Shown: in pieces, positions 13,478 to 21,451 of the stretch
Layout: each line of letters opens with the position of its first letter
How positions within the stretch are numbered: position 1 is the stretch's first letter
From: a virus
Virus record (IMG/VR): IMGVR_UViG_3300025326_000093
Coordinates: 1-41,084 of that record
Direction: 5' to 3' (one strand)
Length of the DNA: 41,084 nt
The notes under the pieces: model-generated
What the model was told of the DNA's origin: nothing
Seen by the model: the letters and a program-made list of their open reading frames with translations, nothing else
Databases searched by the model: none
Translations under genes and position numbers: made by a program

Positions 13478-13762
13478 ATGAGTGATTCGAAAATAAGTTT
13501 CGGCGACGGGTACACAGCGCATGGATTCGGCAACGGCGTTGTCGTGTGCCGCAAGCACCAAACAGACGGGTCGGTGCCGTTGACGTCGGGCCGCTTCAAC
13601 GCGGAGTTGGCGCAAGGCTGGTGTCAGCTGGCCATTGGCAAGCCCGAAGCCGCGAGCAGGGCCCTGGCGGTGTGCCAATGGATGGCCGACTCCGCGCCGT
13701 GGCTGGCAAGCAGCAAAGCTCACCTGGCTGGTCTCGCCGAAGAGATCGCGAAGCGCGGCTAG
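13478..13762 (+). CDS. hypothetical protein, 94 aa
   Basis: A 94-residue protein starting MSDSKISFGDGYTAHGFGNG. I prefer the ATG at 13478 because a ribosome binding site (GAGGAG) lies 8-13 bases upstream; a GTG at 13463 overlapping the previous stop would add five residues. The N-terminal half looks beta-stranded with many glycines and the C-terminal half helical (ASRALAVCQWMADSAPWLAS). It directly precedes the small terminase gene. The function is unknown. Confidence 0.6.
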   Translation: MSDSKISFGDGYTAHGFGNGVVVCRKHQTDGSVPLTSGRFNAELAQGWCQLAIGKPEAASRALAVCQWMADSAPWLASSKAHLAGLAEEIAKRG

Positions 13763-13765
13763 GCC

Positions 13766-14242
13766 ATGACCATGGCGGCAGACGCGATCGCCGAAGCGGA
13801 CGACGGGCTCTCCGAGAAGGAGCGCCGGTTTTGTGACGCGTATGCTGGCGATGCGGCAGGAAACGGCGCCAAGGCATGCAGGATGGCAGGCTACGAAGCC
13901 ACCGACGCGTCACTGGCGACCATCGCATGGCGGCTGTTGAGGAAAGTCGACATAAAGCGTGCCATCGACGCGCGCATGGAATCGGACCCACTTGTCGCTG
14001 GCAGAGTCGAGCGCCTGCGTTTCCTGACCTCCGTTTTGCGCGGTGAGATTACCGACGAGAAGCTCGATGGCGAGGGTAGCCGCGTGGAGCTCAGGGTGGA
14101 CTCGAAGGCTCGGCTCGCGGCTGAGGCGGCGCTGAGCAAAGTGGCGGGCGAGCACGTGCAGAAGGTCGCGCTAACGAACAGCGCAGGCGACGACATTGCG
14201 GGCGTGCCTTTGTCCGAGCTGTTGGCGCTGCGCAATGGGTGA
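13766..14242 (+). CDS. terS: terminase small subunit
   Basis: A 158-residue protein with the Terminase_2-type plan. Its N-terminal helix-turn-helix region reads LSEKERRFCDAYAGDAAGNG followed by AKACRMAGYEATDASLATIA and WRLLRKVDIKRAIDARM, the classic sequence of TerS proteins that recognise the packaging site. A helical oligomerisation part and a tail ending VPLSELLALRNG follow. TerS forms a ring that binds phage DNA and hands it to TerL. Unusually, terL is about 21 kb away at 35201, with portal and capsid genes between. Its ATG lies 3 nt after the previous stop. Confidence 0.85.
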   Translation: MTMAADAIAEADDGLSEKERRFCDAYAGDAAGNGAKACRMAGYEATDASLATIAWRLLRKVDIKRAIDARMESDPLVAGRVERLRFLTSVLRGEITDEKLDGEGSRVELRVDSKARLAAEAALSKVAGEHVQKVALTNSAGDDIAGVPLSELLALRNG

Positions 14243-14278
14243 TGGTCGTGGTATCTTCCGCGCGAAGGAGCAACAGCG

Positions 14279-15520
14279 ATGAAGGTCTGTCAGAGGCATC
14301 AGCAAGCATTCGAGAGCGCGTGTCAGTACTGCGAGCCGGAGAGCGCCGACGCAGGCTGGCTGTTCCGCAAGCTAGCCGGGGCTGGCTTGGACGAGCAGCT
14401 CGCAGCCTTCAGCGCTGACCGGCCGCCGAATCCGCATGGGCTCGCTGAGACTGCCAAGCGGCTCCACGTGCCGGAGCGCAGCCTCGAGCAGGAGGTCGAG
14501 CCTCCGCGTCTGCTCCGCATCGCGCTACCAGGCGAGACCGCGCCGACGCCTGAGCAGCTCGCGCACCGAGCCCGCGAGGCTGAGCTTTCCCGCGTCATCC
14601 AGCGCGATGAGGAGCGGGCGAAGCTGTGGCAAGAGGCGGTCAGCACGTGCTCGGTGGCAGCTCGCACGGAGCTAGTCAAGAAGGCCATGGAAGAGCGCAC
14701 GGCGGTGCACAGTGAGCGCTTGCAAGAGCTGCAGTTGCAGTCCTCCAAGTTGATGGAGGGGATGCAGCTCGCCGAGACGTACCGCGAGCGATGTCAGCGT
14801 CTGGTCGACGAAGGCAAGGCCGTGTGGTTCAAGGCCGACTGGCCGAATAGAGCGCCTGAGGCTGCGCCGCCGATCACGCTCGCTGATCCGCGTGACGCCG
14901 ACGCCTTCGCGATCGGGTCGCGCTGGGTGCAGGTCCCGCCCGGCGGCGGCGAGGGGCCGGCTGGAGTAGCGACCGTCACCGCGGTCGACGCCGCCTCTGG
15001 CATGGTGACGTTTGCGGACATGATGCGCGAGATCGACGTGACGGTAGCCGCGACGTATGCGGACAGAGCGCAAGACGAGCGCGACTTCGCGGACTATCTG
15101 AAGCGCGAGGTCGACGGTGCGATGGAGACGATCGACGCAGTCGGTCGGCGCATGGGAGGCTTCATCACCCGCGAGCAGGCCCTCGAGCTGCTCAACCAGC
15201 CGGTGCCGGAAGGCACGACAGCAGCCGGGCGCTGGGAGCAGGTCAACGCGTGGCTGCGCGGGCCGGAGTCAGAGCCGGAGGCTGACGAGGACGAGGACGG
15301 CGCCGAGGCCGAGCTCGCAGAGAAGCTGCCGCATCTGGTCGGCTTGGCATGCGAGGACAGTCCGGAGGTGCGCGACCTGCCGCCGCTCGAGCGCGCTGAG
15401 GCTGAGTTTCTGCTGCGGCTCGAGTCTGCCTACGACCGCGTCTCCGACAAGCACGGCCTTGACCCATGCAACTGGGCTGCGCTGTGTCTGGCGTATCGAG
15501 CGGCCAGTGGAGAGCCGTGA
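14279..15520 (+). CDS. large hypothetical protein between terS and portal
   Basis: A 413-residue protein that I cannot place in a family. It opens with a Cys/His group (KVCQRHQQAFESACQYCE) like a small zinc finger, followed by helical, acidic and Gln/Glu-rich segments (EEVSTCSVAARTELVKKAM type), a putative beta-barrel segment with IGSRWVQVPPGGGEGPAGVA, then more helices and an acidic patch DEDEDGAEAELAE. A ribosome binding site (GAAGGAG) precedes the ATG by about 7 bases, and the 36-bp gap from terS makes this the start of a new unit. It could be a packaging-, scaffold- or injection-related protein. No role is assigned. Confidence 0.7.
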   Translation: MKVCQRHQQAFESACQYCEPESADAGWLFRKLAGAGLDEQLAAFSADRPPNPHGLAETAKRLHVPERSLEQEVEPPRLLRIALPGETAPTPEQLAHRAREAELSRVIQRDEERAKLWQEAVSTCSVAARTELVKKAMEERTAVHSERLQELQLQSSKLMEGMQLAETYRERCQRLVDEGKAVWFKADWPNRAPEAAPPITLADPRDADAFAIGSRWVQVPPGGGEGPAGVATVTAVDAASGMVTFADMMREIDVTVAATYADRAQDERDFADYLKREVDGAMETIDAVGRRMGGFITREQALELLNQPVPEGTTAAGRWEQVNAWLRGPESEPEADEDEDGAEAELAEKLPHLVGLACEDSPEVRDLPPLERAEAEFLLRLESAYDRVSDKHGLDPCNWAALCLAYRAASGEP

Positions 15521-16002
15521 GCGCCGTACTCGACACCACCGAGCACGCGAAATGGTGGGTCGCCGCCATCTCCTCGGGATGGGCCGAGCAGCTGCGCCAG
15601 CGCAAGGCAGCCGTCGCAGGCGCACCGCCAGCGGGCGCAGCGGCTGATGGCCAAAGACGACATCCGGCCCCGCAAAACATGCGAAGTGGAATGCACTGGG
15701 TGCGGCTGGTCATTTTGGCTAGACGCGCTGGATCATGCGCTGTTCGCGCCTGTCTGCGCGACGTGCAAGTATGGCGATCGAGAGTTGCCGAAGGCGCTCG
15801 GCGCAAAAGAGAATGGCTGATGAGGCTTGAGCGAGGCGAGGAATGGCTCTGCTACGAGGACCTGGAAGAGCTGCTCGCGCAGGCCCCCGGCGACGTGCTC
15901 ACGCTCATCCGGCCGGACTCAGTGCGCATGCCCGTGATCGTCACCCGTGTGGACGTGGTGCGCTCTAGGCTGGCGTTTCGGCGCTATGCGGGGAGCTGCT
16001 GA
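15517..16002 (+). CDS. ambiguous long frame overlapping two better small genes
   Basis: A GTG frame overlapping the previous stop stays open to 16002 (161 residues). Its first part (SAVLDTTEHAKWWVAAISSG) looks genuine, and it reads KAAVAGAPPAGAAA, the same phrase as the portal C-terminus, across the 38-bp repeat at 15606-15643. After that it becomes Arg-rich, typical of an out-of-frame reading, while another frame (15647-15820) gives a clear Cys-rich protein. The last 60 residues (from 15820) look real again. I infer a short N-terminal gene damaged by the repeat, or a frameshift, rather than one long protein. Confidence 0.3.
   Translation: MSAVLDTTEHAKWWVAAISSGWAEQLRQRKAAVAGAPPAGAAADGQRRHPAPQNMRSGMHWVRLVILARRAGSCAVRACLRDVQVWRSRVAEGARRKREWLMRLERGEEWLCYEDLEELLAQAPGDVLTLIRPDSVRMPVIVTRVDVVRSRLAFRRYAGSC
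15606..15643 (+). repeat. 38-bp direct repeat, copy 1
   Basis: This segment matches 18051-18088 at 35 of 38 bases. Both copies are read in the frame AAVAGAPPxGAA. It lies in the small gene upstream of the portal gene, while the second copy lies at the end of that gene. A segmental duplication or recombination scar is likely. Confidence 0.75.
15647..15820 (+). CDS. small putative zinc-binding protein
   Basis: A 57-residue frame starting MAKDDIRPRKTCEVECTGCG. Four cysteines in two pairs (Cys16-x2-Cys19 and Cys37-x2-Cys40, plus Cys12) around SFWLDALDHALF give a treble-clef or ribbon-like zinc site. Its stop shares one base with the next ATG. It overlaps the doubtful longer frame at 15517-16002, but this reading has the cleaner protein character. 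Small zinc proteins of this kind are common near phage packaging genes; the role is unknown. Confidence 0.55.
   Translation: MAKDDIRPRKTCEVECTGCGWSFWLDALDHALFAPVCATCKYGDRELPKALGAKENG
15820..16002 (+). CDS. hypothetical protein, 60 aa
   Basis: A 60-residue protein beginning MRLERGEEWLCYEDLEELLA, with a predicted helix followed by beta strands (DVLTLIRPDSVRMPVIVTRV, then RSRLAFRRY), suggesting a small alpha/beta fold. It starts on the last base of the upstream zinc-like gene and ends at the 16003-16048 control region that precedes the portal operon. No family is recognised. Confidence 0.6.
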   Translation: MRLERGEEWLCYEDLEELLAQAPGDVLTLIRPDSVRMPVIVTRVDVVRSRLAFRRYAGSC

Positions 16003-16007
16003 GGCTC

Positions 16008-16041
16008 GCAAAGCGAGCGCCTGAGCGGTTCGTGCCAGCAT
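16008..16041 (+). promoter_or_regulatory. late promoter-like element, copy A
   Basis: The exact 14-mer at 16008-16021 (GCAAAGCGAGCGCC) is followed after 15 nt by AGCAT (16037-16041), then a GTG start after 7 nt. The same 14-mer and the same 15-nt spacing occur at 27665 and 37109. The 5-mer resembles a degenerate -10 box. The arrangement predicts transcripts that begin at or beside the start codon. This copy would drive the portal-to-tail block. That it is a promoter is an inference. Confidence 0.65.
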
Positions 16042-16048
16042 CGTGGAC

Positions 16049-16273
16049 GTGACTCCAGACGAGTTCGTCCAGCTCTGTCGCGACATGCTCGCCCTCGACC
16101 CGCCGCCAACGCGGGTTGAAGCCGTCGGGTTTGTCGCGCTGTTTCCAGCGAAGGGTCCGCGGCTCGCAGTCGACAAGGCTCCCGACCGCGCCGACAAGGA
16201 GCCTGATCCGCGCGAGCTTACGGCTGAGCAGCGGCTCGAGATCGAGCTTCGGGCGGAGCTGGAGGGGCGATGA
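16049..16273 (+). CDS. hypothetical protein, 74 aa, before portal
   Basis: A 74-residue protein beginning (V/M)TPDEFVQLCRDMLALDPP. A GTG at 16043 would add two residues, but the GTG at 16049 sits 7 nt after the promoter-like box, matching the other two copies of that element. There is no Shine-Dalgarno sequence, so a leaderless start is likely. The helical N-terminus and acidic, Pro-rich middle end in a helix (LTAEQRLEIELRAELEGR). The stop overlaps the portal ATG. The role is unknown; it is the first gene of the structural block. Confidence 0.6.
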   Translation: MTPDEFVQLCRDMLALDPPPTRVEAVGFVALFPAKGPRLAVDKAPDRADKEPDPRELTAEQRLEIELRAELEGR

Positions 16274-18153
16274 GCGGGCCGATCTGCTGGTACGAATCAT
16301 CTCGAGAAAACGTCGCCCGCGAAGTCTTCACGACGACGGCGGCCATCGAGGCTGAACAATATACGCAACGACGCATGACGCTCCACTTTCTCGACCTGGT
16401 CGCGGACGGCAACCCTAGCGGTCTGGGCCAGCGCGCCAGCCACACCGCCACGCAACGCGAGCTGTCGCGATTCTTCAAGACCACCCCGAGCGGTTCCAGC
16501 TTCAACATGGCCCGCGCCGCGGGCGAGACCGTGACGTCGATGGTCGCGCAGCAGTCGCCGCTGCCGATCTGGATCACGAGCGGCACTGACCTCAAGATCG
16601 CGCGCAAAGCTGAAAAGAAGACGAAAGCCCACCAGTCGCAGATGAATGAGCTGCGGCGCGGCGGCGTGTTCACCGAGGCTTTCGGATTCTGCTGGCAGAC
16701 GGGCACCGGCGTCATCCACGTCTACACCGGCGAGGACAAGCTCCCGAAGCTCGAAGCGGTGAACCCGCTCGAGATGCTGGTCGACCACCTGGACGGGCTG
16801 TATCGCAATCCGCGGAGCGTCCACCGCAAGAAGTTCTTGTCGAAGCGCGCGGCCATGGAAATGTGGCCAGGCAACGACGACCTGATCCGCAAATCAGGCA
16901 CGAACTCGCTGGACGTCATCTCGAGCTACCTGCTGCCGAGCGGCTACGGAGACCTGTCCGAGATGGTCGAGGTGCTCGAGTCGTGGGCATTGCCGCGCGG
17001 CAAGAGCAAAGGTCGGCACACGATCTGCGTGAACATGGGCTCGCTGGTAGACGAGTCGTACGAGGAGAAAGACTTCCCGTTCGCGTTCTGCCGCTATCGA
17101 GTGCGACCGTTCGGCTTCTGGGGCTCGGGGCTGGTCGAGAGCATCCGGCCGAACCAAGAGCGCGTGAACAGGCTGATCCGCAAGGTGGAGCGAGGCCAGG
17201 ACCTCGGCAGCAATCTCTACATCTTCTCGCCGGACGACGGCGAGAACAGCGTCAACCCGAACTTCATTACCACGAAGATCGCGACGATCATCCCGTACAA
17301 TCCGGATATCGGGCCACCCACGCTGGCGAAGTGGGACGGGACCATGATCGACCTGCAGCAGCAGATCGATCTCGAGTTCGAGCGCGTGCTGCGCATCGAA
17401 GGCATCAGCGACACGCAGGTGAGCGGTGAAGGCGCGGGGCGCGGCGTCACCAGCGCGGTGGGCGTGCGCGCGACCGACGACGTTCAGTCTCGCCGGCTGT
17501 TTCATCCGACCGAACGGTTCGAAGAGATGTGTCTGCGTGCGTCGGAGCTTGTTGCGCTGGAGAACGACAAGCTCGCGCGAGACAACCCGCGGTACGCTGT
17601 GCGCGGTTACGTTGACAGTGCGGGCGTGAACTTCCTCGTTACGTCGGAGTGGGCGGAGCTCGAGATTCCCGACGGCCAGGCGTGCCTGAACGTCATGAAG
17701 ATGAACGCGCTCCCCACTACGCCGCAGGGTAAGTGGTCGGCTGTTCAGGAGTGGATAGAGGCGTCGTTCATCACCAAGCCGGCCGCTCTGAAGCTTCTGA
17801 ACTTCCCTGCGCTAGATGAATTCGCGTCTCTCGAGACGGCCCAGTTTGATCTGGTAATCAGCCAGCTCTGCGACCTGCTCGATGGCATCCCAGTGCTGCC
17901 ATATCCAAGGCAGTCCATGAAGCTGGCGCTCGACCTGGGCACGAAGGCGTGGGCGAAGATGATCGTCATGAAGCCTGACGATGCCGTGATCGATGCCTTC
18001 GAAGAGTACCTAGATTTTGCGAAGGCTCAGGACGACGAGGCTGCCGCAAAGGCAGCCGTCGCAGGCGCGCCGCCAGTAGGCGCAGCGGTGCCGCAGCCTG
18101 AGCAGGTAGCGCCTCAGCAGAACGACGCGGCCAATCTCGGCATCGCGGCATGA
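16270..18153 (+). CDS. portal protein (head-tail connector)
   Basis: A 627-residue protein with the size and plan of podovirus portals: a helical N-terminus, a clip/stem core with FNMARAAGETVTSMVAQQSP, WQTGTGVIHVYTGEDKLP and NPLEMLVDHLDGL, a conserved segment with RPFGFWGSGLVESIRPNQER (a typical portal phrase), and a C-terminal Ala/Pro/Gln-rich tail. The portal forms the dodecameric ring through which DNA enters and leaves and to which the adaptor docks. The ATG overlaps the small upstream gene by 4 bp. The 38-bp repeat copy 2 lies in the tail. Confidence 0.88.
   Translation: MSGPICWYESSRENVAREVFTTTAAIEAEQYTQRRMTLHFLDLVADGNPSGLGQRASHTATQRELSRFFKTTPSGSSFNMARAAGETVTSMVAQQSPLPIWITSGTDLKIARKAEKKTKAHQSQMNELRRGGVFTEAFGFCWQTGTGVIHVYTGEDKLPKLEAVNPLEMLVDHLDGLYRNPRSVHRKKFLSKRAAMEMWPGNDDLIRKSGTNSLDVISSYLLPSGYGDLSEMVEVLESWALPRGKSKGRHTICVNMGSLVDESYEEKDFPFAFCRYRVRPFGFWGSGLVESIRPNQERVNRLIRKVERGQDLGSNLYIFSPDDGENSVNPNFITTKIATIIPYNPDIGPPTLAKWDGTMIDLQQQIDLEFERVLRIEGISDTQVSGEGAGRGVTSAVGVRATDDVQSRRLFHPTERFEEMCLRASELVALENDKLARDNPRYAVRGYVDSAGVNFLVTSEWAELEIPDGQACLNVMKMNALPTTPQGKWSAVQEWIEASFITKPAALKLLNFPALDEFASLETAQFDLVISQLCDLLDGIPVLPYPRQSMKLALDLGTKAWAKMIVMKPDDAVIDAFEEYLDFAKAQDDEAAAKAAVAGAPPVGAAVPQPEQVAPQQNDAANLGIAA
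18051..18088 (+). repeat. 38-bp direct repeat, copy 2
   Basis: This copy lies in the portal C-terminal coding region and matches 15606-15643 with three mismatches. It is read here as AAVAGAPPVGAA, part of the disordered tail. Because the phrase suits the portal tail, this copy is the likely source and the upstream one the derivative. Confidence 0.7.
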
Positions 18154-18163
18154 AGGAGAACAC

Positions 18164-18565
18164 ATGTCCAAGAAACACGACGAGCCATCAGCCTTTGACT
18201 CGAAATACGACGAGGTGCCGGTCTACTCCGCCCCCGAGCCGGCCCCGGACCAGTCCGAGCAGCCGGATGCCGTCCGCGGACTAGAGCTCGAGCACGAAGC
18301 ACTGCATCGCGGTGTGGACGCAATCGACGCGCGCGTTGGTGCGCTCGAGGTAGCCTTCGTGGAGCTGCATACGGCGGTGAGCGAGCTGCAGCCCGGCGTC
18401 GAGACGCTCACAGCGCGCGCGACGTCGAACGAGAAGGTGTGGGATTCGCTGTGCGGCAACGTCGAGGCGCTCACGGGGCTGGTCGCCAAGCTGCAGGCCG
18501 ACGTCGACGCGCTTCGAGCGCAGTCAGCTGGCCGGGCGCGCGCCCGGGATCAGCTTGGAATCTGA
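18164..18565 (+). CDS. hypothetical coiled-coil protein, 133 aa
   Basis: A 133-residue protein. A disordered polar N-terminus (SKKHDEPSAFDSKYDEVP, then PAPDQSEQPD) leads to a long heptad-rich coiled coil (ALHRGVDAIDARVGALEVAF, then LHTAVSELQPGVETLTA, then ALTGLVAKLQADVDALRAQS). GAAGGAG precedes the ATG. It sits between portal and scaffold genes and is probably an assembly or virion-internal protein, but no family is recognised. Confidence 0.65.
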   Translation: MSKKHDEPSAFDSKYDEVPVYSAPEPAPDQSEQPDAVRGLELEHEALHRGVDAIDARVGALEVAFVELHTAVSELQPGVETLTARATSNEKVWDSLCGNVEALTGLVAKLQADVDALRAQSAGRARARDQLGI

Positions 18566-18593
18566 GAACAACGCCGAGCAAGGAGCAATAGCA

Positions 18594-19076
18594 ATGGCAA
18601 GTTTCGTGATTCTGCACAAAGGCGAACTGCACACGGTCCTGGTCGACGACGAGGACTACGACCGCGTCATGGCCTCTGGGCCGTGGCACGTGAACACTGG
18701 CAGCAGCAATACGCTTTACGCGGCCCGTAACGTCTACGTCAACGGGAAGCAGACAAAGCGCAAGCTCCACCGCTTCTTGATGGACGCTGGCAACCTCGAA
18801 GTCGATCACATCAACGGGAACGGACTAGACAACAGGCGAGAGAACCTGAGGTTCGCAACGCACGCAGAGAACATGCGCAACCAACACAAGCGACGTGACA
18901 ACGCGTCCGGCTACAAGGGCGTGAGTTTGGAAAAGCGCCGCAGCAAGTGGAGGGCGCAGATCAAGTGCGACGGGAAGAAAATCTTCCTCGGCTATCACAC
19001 CACCCCCGAATCCGCTCACGATGCGTACTGCGCAGCGGCGGCTGAAATGCACGGCGAGTTTCGGAGGACGGCATGA
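18594..19076 (+). CDS. HNH-AP2 endonuclease, copy 3
   Basis: A 160-residue relative of copies 1 and 2: N-terminal block MASFVILHKGELHTVLVDDE, HNH core KLHRFLMDAGNLEVDHINGN followed by GLDNRRENL, and an AP2 domain with SGYKGVSLEKRRSKW and TTPESAHDAYC. It has its own ribosome binding site (AAGGAG, 18580-18585), and the bases GAGCAAGGAG in front of it are shared with the broken copy at 36705. Inserted between a coiled-coil gene and the scaffold gene, it starts 28 bp after the first and overlaps the second (ATGA). Likely active. Confidence 0.92.
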   Translation: MASFVILHKGELHTVLVDDEDYDRVMASGPWHVNTGSSNTLYAARNVYVNGKQTKRKLHRFLMDAGNLEVDHINGNGLDNRRENLRFATHAENMRNQHKRRDNASGYKGVSLEKRRSKWRAQIKCDGKKIFLGYHTTPESAHDAYCAAAAEMHGEFRRTA

Positions 19077-20179
19077 GTGATCTTGAAGCCGCCGCCACGC
19101 CAGCCGCCGAGACTGCGCCAGAAGCCCCGCCGCCGCCCAGCGCCCCGCCCGCACCCGCGGCCGAGCCAGATGAGCGCAGCGCCAAGGAGCGCGCGCGCGA
19201 CCGGCTGGCCGCGTTGCGGGCGTCGCTGAAGGCGAAGACGGCCGATATCAAGGTCGAGCCGGCCGCAGACCAGCCAGCCGATGACGCGAAGCCGGACGAC
19301 TCGAAGCTCAAGGCGGACGACGAGTCAGAGCCAGAGCCGAAGCCGAAGGGCCAAGAGAAAGATCTCGAGCTAGATCTCGCCAAGGCGAAGCGCGCGGCGG
19401 CCAACGCTAGCGAAGATCTGCGCGAAACGCGTGCGGAGCTGAAAGCGCTGAAGGAGCGCACGACCGCTGACGACGCGTCGCGCGCCAAGATCAAGGACGA
19501 TCCGGTCGCGAGCCTGGCGGCGTTCAAAGAAATCTTCGGGCGAAGTTTCGGCGAGTACACGCGTTGGCTGGTCGAGAACAAGGCCACGATCGAGAGCCAA
19601 CAGAAATACGCCGACCTTCCGCCCGACGTGCGCGAGGAGCTCGAGCTCGCCAAGCAGGAGCGGGCCGAGCGCGTCGAGCAGGCTGCGCAGGCTGCTCAGG
19701 CCGCGAAGTCGAGCAAGTACTCGGCGAACGTGACGCAGTACCTCACCGACAACGCCGAAGACTTCCCGCTCGCCAGCGCCGCGGAATGGGCAGCTGCTCA
19801 TCTCGTGGCGACGCACGGAGTCGGCAAGGTCCGGCCCGAGCACATCAAGGCCTTCGAGGAAGGTCTCGCAAAGACGTACGTCAAGGACTTCTCGAACGAA
19901 CGCGTGATCGAGTGGATCGTGAACGCGGACGAGAAGGTTCTTGCAGCGACCCAAGCAGCAATCGCAAAAGCACTCAGCAAGAAGCAAGCGCCTACCAAGA
20001 GCCCCACCGTGGCAAGCCCAACGAACGGTACACCAGCACCTGCGGATGGTCCGCGGGGGCTGAGCAACAGTGCTTCACCCGGGACGGTCGTAAGGAGCCA
20101 AGACGACAAGCCGACCCGGAAAGAGCTGTTGGTTGCCGGGATACAGAGGCTTCGTGCAGAGAAGGCCCGAGCGGGCTGA
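19073..20179 (+). CDS. putative scaffolding protein
   Basis: A 368-residue, highly charged protein. It has a Pro/Ala-rich disordered N-terminus (DLEAAATPAAETAPEAPPPP), long helices rich in Ala, Lys and Glu (KAKRAAANASEDLRETRAEL), a central folded part with SLAAFKEIFGRSFGEYTRWL and a C-terminal basic tail. This composition, plus its position directly before the major capsid gene, fits a phage head scaffold, which shapes the shell and is then lost. Identification rests on position and composition, not on a domain. The ATG overlaps HNH copy 3 by 4 bp. Confidence 0.7.
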   Translation: MSDLEAAATPAAETAPEAPPPPSAPPAPAAEPDERSAKERARDRLAALRASLKAKTADIKVEPAADQPADDAKPDDSKLKADDESEPEPKPKGQEKDLELDLAKAKRAAANASEDLRETRAELKALKERTTADDASRAKIKDDPVASLAAFKEIFGRSFGEYTRWLVENKATIESQQKYADLPPDVREELELAKQERAERVEQAAQAAQAAKSSKYSANVTQYLTDNAEDFPLASAAEWAAAHLVATHGVGKVRPEHIKAFEEGLAKTYVKDFSNERVIEWIVNADEKVLAATQAAIAKALSKKQAPTKSPTVASPTNGTPAPADGPRGLSNSASPGTVVRSQDDKPTRKELLVAGIQRLRAEKARAG

Positions 20180-20188
20180 GTGCTCACG

Positions 20189-20203
20189 ACGCCGTAAGGG
20201 CGT
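20189..20203 (+). promoter_or_regulatory. small hairpin over the capsid ribosome binding site
   Basis: ACGCC (20189-20193) and GGCGT (20199-20203) can pair around the loop GTAAG. The purine-rich stretch TAAGGG (20195-20200) lies in the loop and stem, about 9 nt before the capsid ATG. The hairpin could modulate capsid translation. The stem is short, so confidence is low. Confidence 0.3.
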
Positions 20204-20209
20204 GCTGTA

Positions 20210-21451
20210 ATGGCTGATCTAGATACTGGAGATGCGGGCTACCTGTTCAAGCTTTTGGCTGAGCAGAAGCTGGATGATGATGCGTTGAAGCGGAACAATC
20301 CGCTCGTGAAGTGGATGCCGAGCGAGACAGACTTCACCTCTCACCGAGGCAAGGAAGTTTCGATCGAATACACGACTGCTCAGGGCATGGGCGCGACCGA
20401 GGCCATCGCCTCGAGCACGGCCAACCCCTCCAAGGGCACCGTGTTCCTCGTGCCTCAGCGGCACTGGACGCACAACGCTGGACTGCAGCGCGTGGTGCTG
20501 CAGAACGCTGCGGCAGGCGGATCTGACAGCGAGTTCGCCGACGCAATGGTGAACGAGTTGGACGGCGTCACGCAGCAGTTCGGCAATCAGCTCGAGCGGC
20601 AGGCGTGGGGCACGAGCTCCGGCGTCCGCGGTGTGGTCGCTGTCGGCACCGCGAGCCCCATCACCCTGACCGATATCGCGACGGCGCAGCTGTTCGAGAT
20701 CGGTCAGTCGTTCAGCGCGATCGATCCGTCTGGCGATGCGTTGCGCGTGGGAACCGGCGTGGTCAGCGGGATCAACCGCACGACCGGCGTCATCACGTAC
20801 ACGGGCACGATCACTGCGCTCGCAGTGGGCGACTACTTGATCGGCCTCGGCGACGGCGGCAATGAGCTGTCAGTGCCCGGCAACTTCGCGTTCGACGGCA
20901 TCCAGGGCTGGTGCCCTGTCACCCCGAGCGCGAGCTTCCTCGGCGTCAACCAGACGACCGATCGCGAGCGCATCGCTGGCATCTACACGGACCAGAGCAC
21001 GGCCTCGATCCGCAACGCGTTCATTGCGGCGCAGGCGATCACTGACCTGATGAGCGGACTAGCGCTCGACCAGGCAGCGCCGCTGTTTTGCAACCCGCTC
21101 AACTACGCGGAGGTCGAGATGTCTGTAGAGGCATCGAAGGTCAACGCGATGTCTCTCAAGGAGAAGTACGGGATCGGACTCGAGGGCATCTCGGTCGGCT
21201 CCATGAATTTCGTCAAGGCGGCGTTCTGCCCCGTCAATCACAGCTTCAAGATCGGCAAGGGCGCGTTTATCCGCGGTTCGAGCGGGAAACAACCCAAGTT
21301 GAACAACTTCAACGCGGATGGCTCGGCGTACGTCTACGACCCGGCGACGGGGACGTTGAAGTTCACGATGTCACACGACGGCAACGTGTACAGCCGGCGT
21401 CCCTATCACATCATGCGCGTCAAGGTCCGCGCGCAGACGGTGCTGGCGTAA
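20210..21451 (+). CDS. major capsid protein
   Basis: A 413-residue protein. It opens MADLDTGDAGYLFKLLAEQK with a helical N-arm, then WMPSETDFTSHRGKEVSIEY and TTAQGMGATEAIASSTAN. Downstream come QNAAAGGSDSEFADAMVNEL and a P-domain-like segment with DRERIAGIYTDQSTASIRNA and LFCNPLNYAEVEMSVEAS. The layout is that of HK97-fold shell proteins of podovirus type. Position after the scaffold and length support this. The stop and the next ATG share one base. The preceding 30 bp form the hairpin region. It is expected to be the most abundant protein of the particle. Confidence 0.87.
   Translation: MADLDTGDAGYLFKLLAEQKLDDDALKRNNPLVKWMPSETDFTSHRGKEVSIEYTTAQGMGATEAIASSTANPSKGTVFLVPQRHWTHNAGLQRVVLQNAAAGGSDSEFADAMVNELDGVTQQFGNQLERQAWGTSSGVRGVVAVGTASPITLTDIATAQLFEIGQSFSAIDPSGDALRVGTGVVSGINRTTGVITYTGTITALAVGDYLIGLGDGGNELSVPGNFAFDGIQGWCPVTPSASFLGVNQTTDRERIAGIYTDQSTASIRNAFIAAQAITDLMSGLALDQAAPLFCNPLNYAEVEMSVEASKVNAMSLKEKYGIGLEGISVGSMNFVKAAFCPVNHSFKIGKGAFIRGSSGKQPKLNNFNADGSAYVYDPATGTLKFTMSHDGNVYSRRPYHIMRVKVRAQTVLA

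Noticed and set aside
18536-18551. GC hairpin near the end of the 133-residue coiled-coil gene as a terminator
   Set aside because: It lies inside coding sequence and lacks a U-run. The repeated GCGC stretch is simply Ala/Arg codons.
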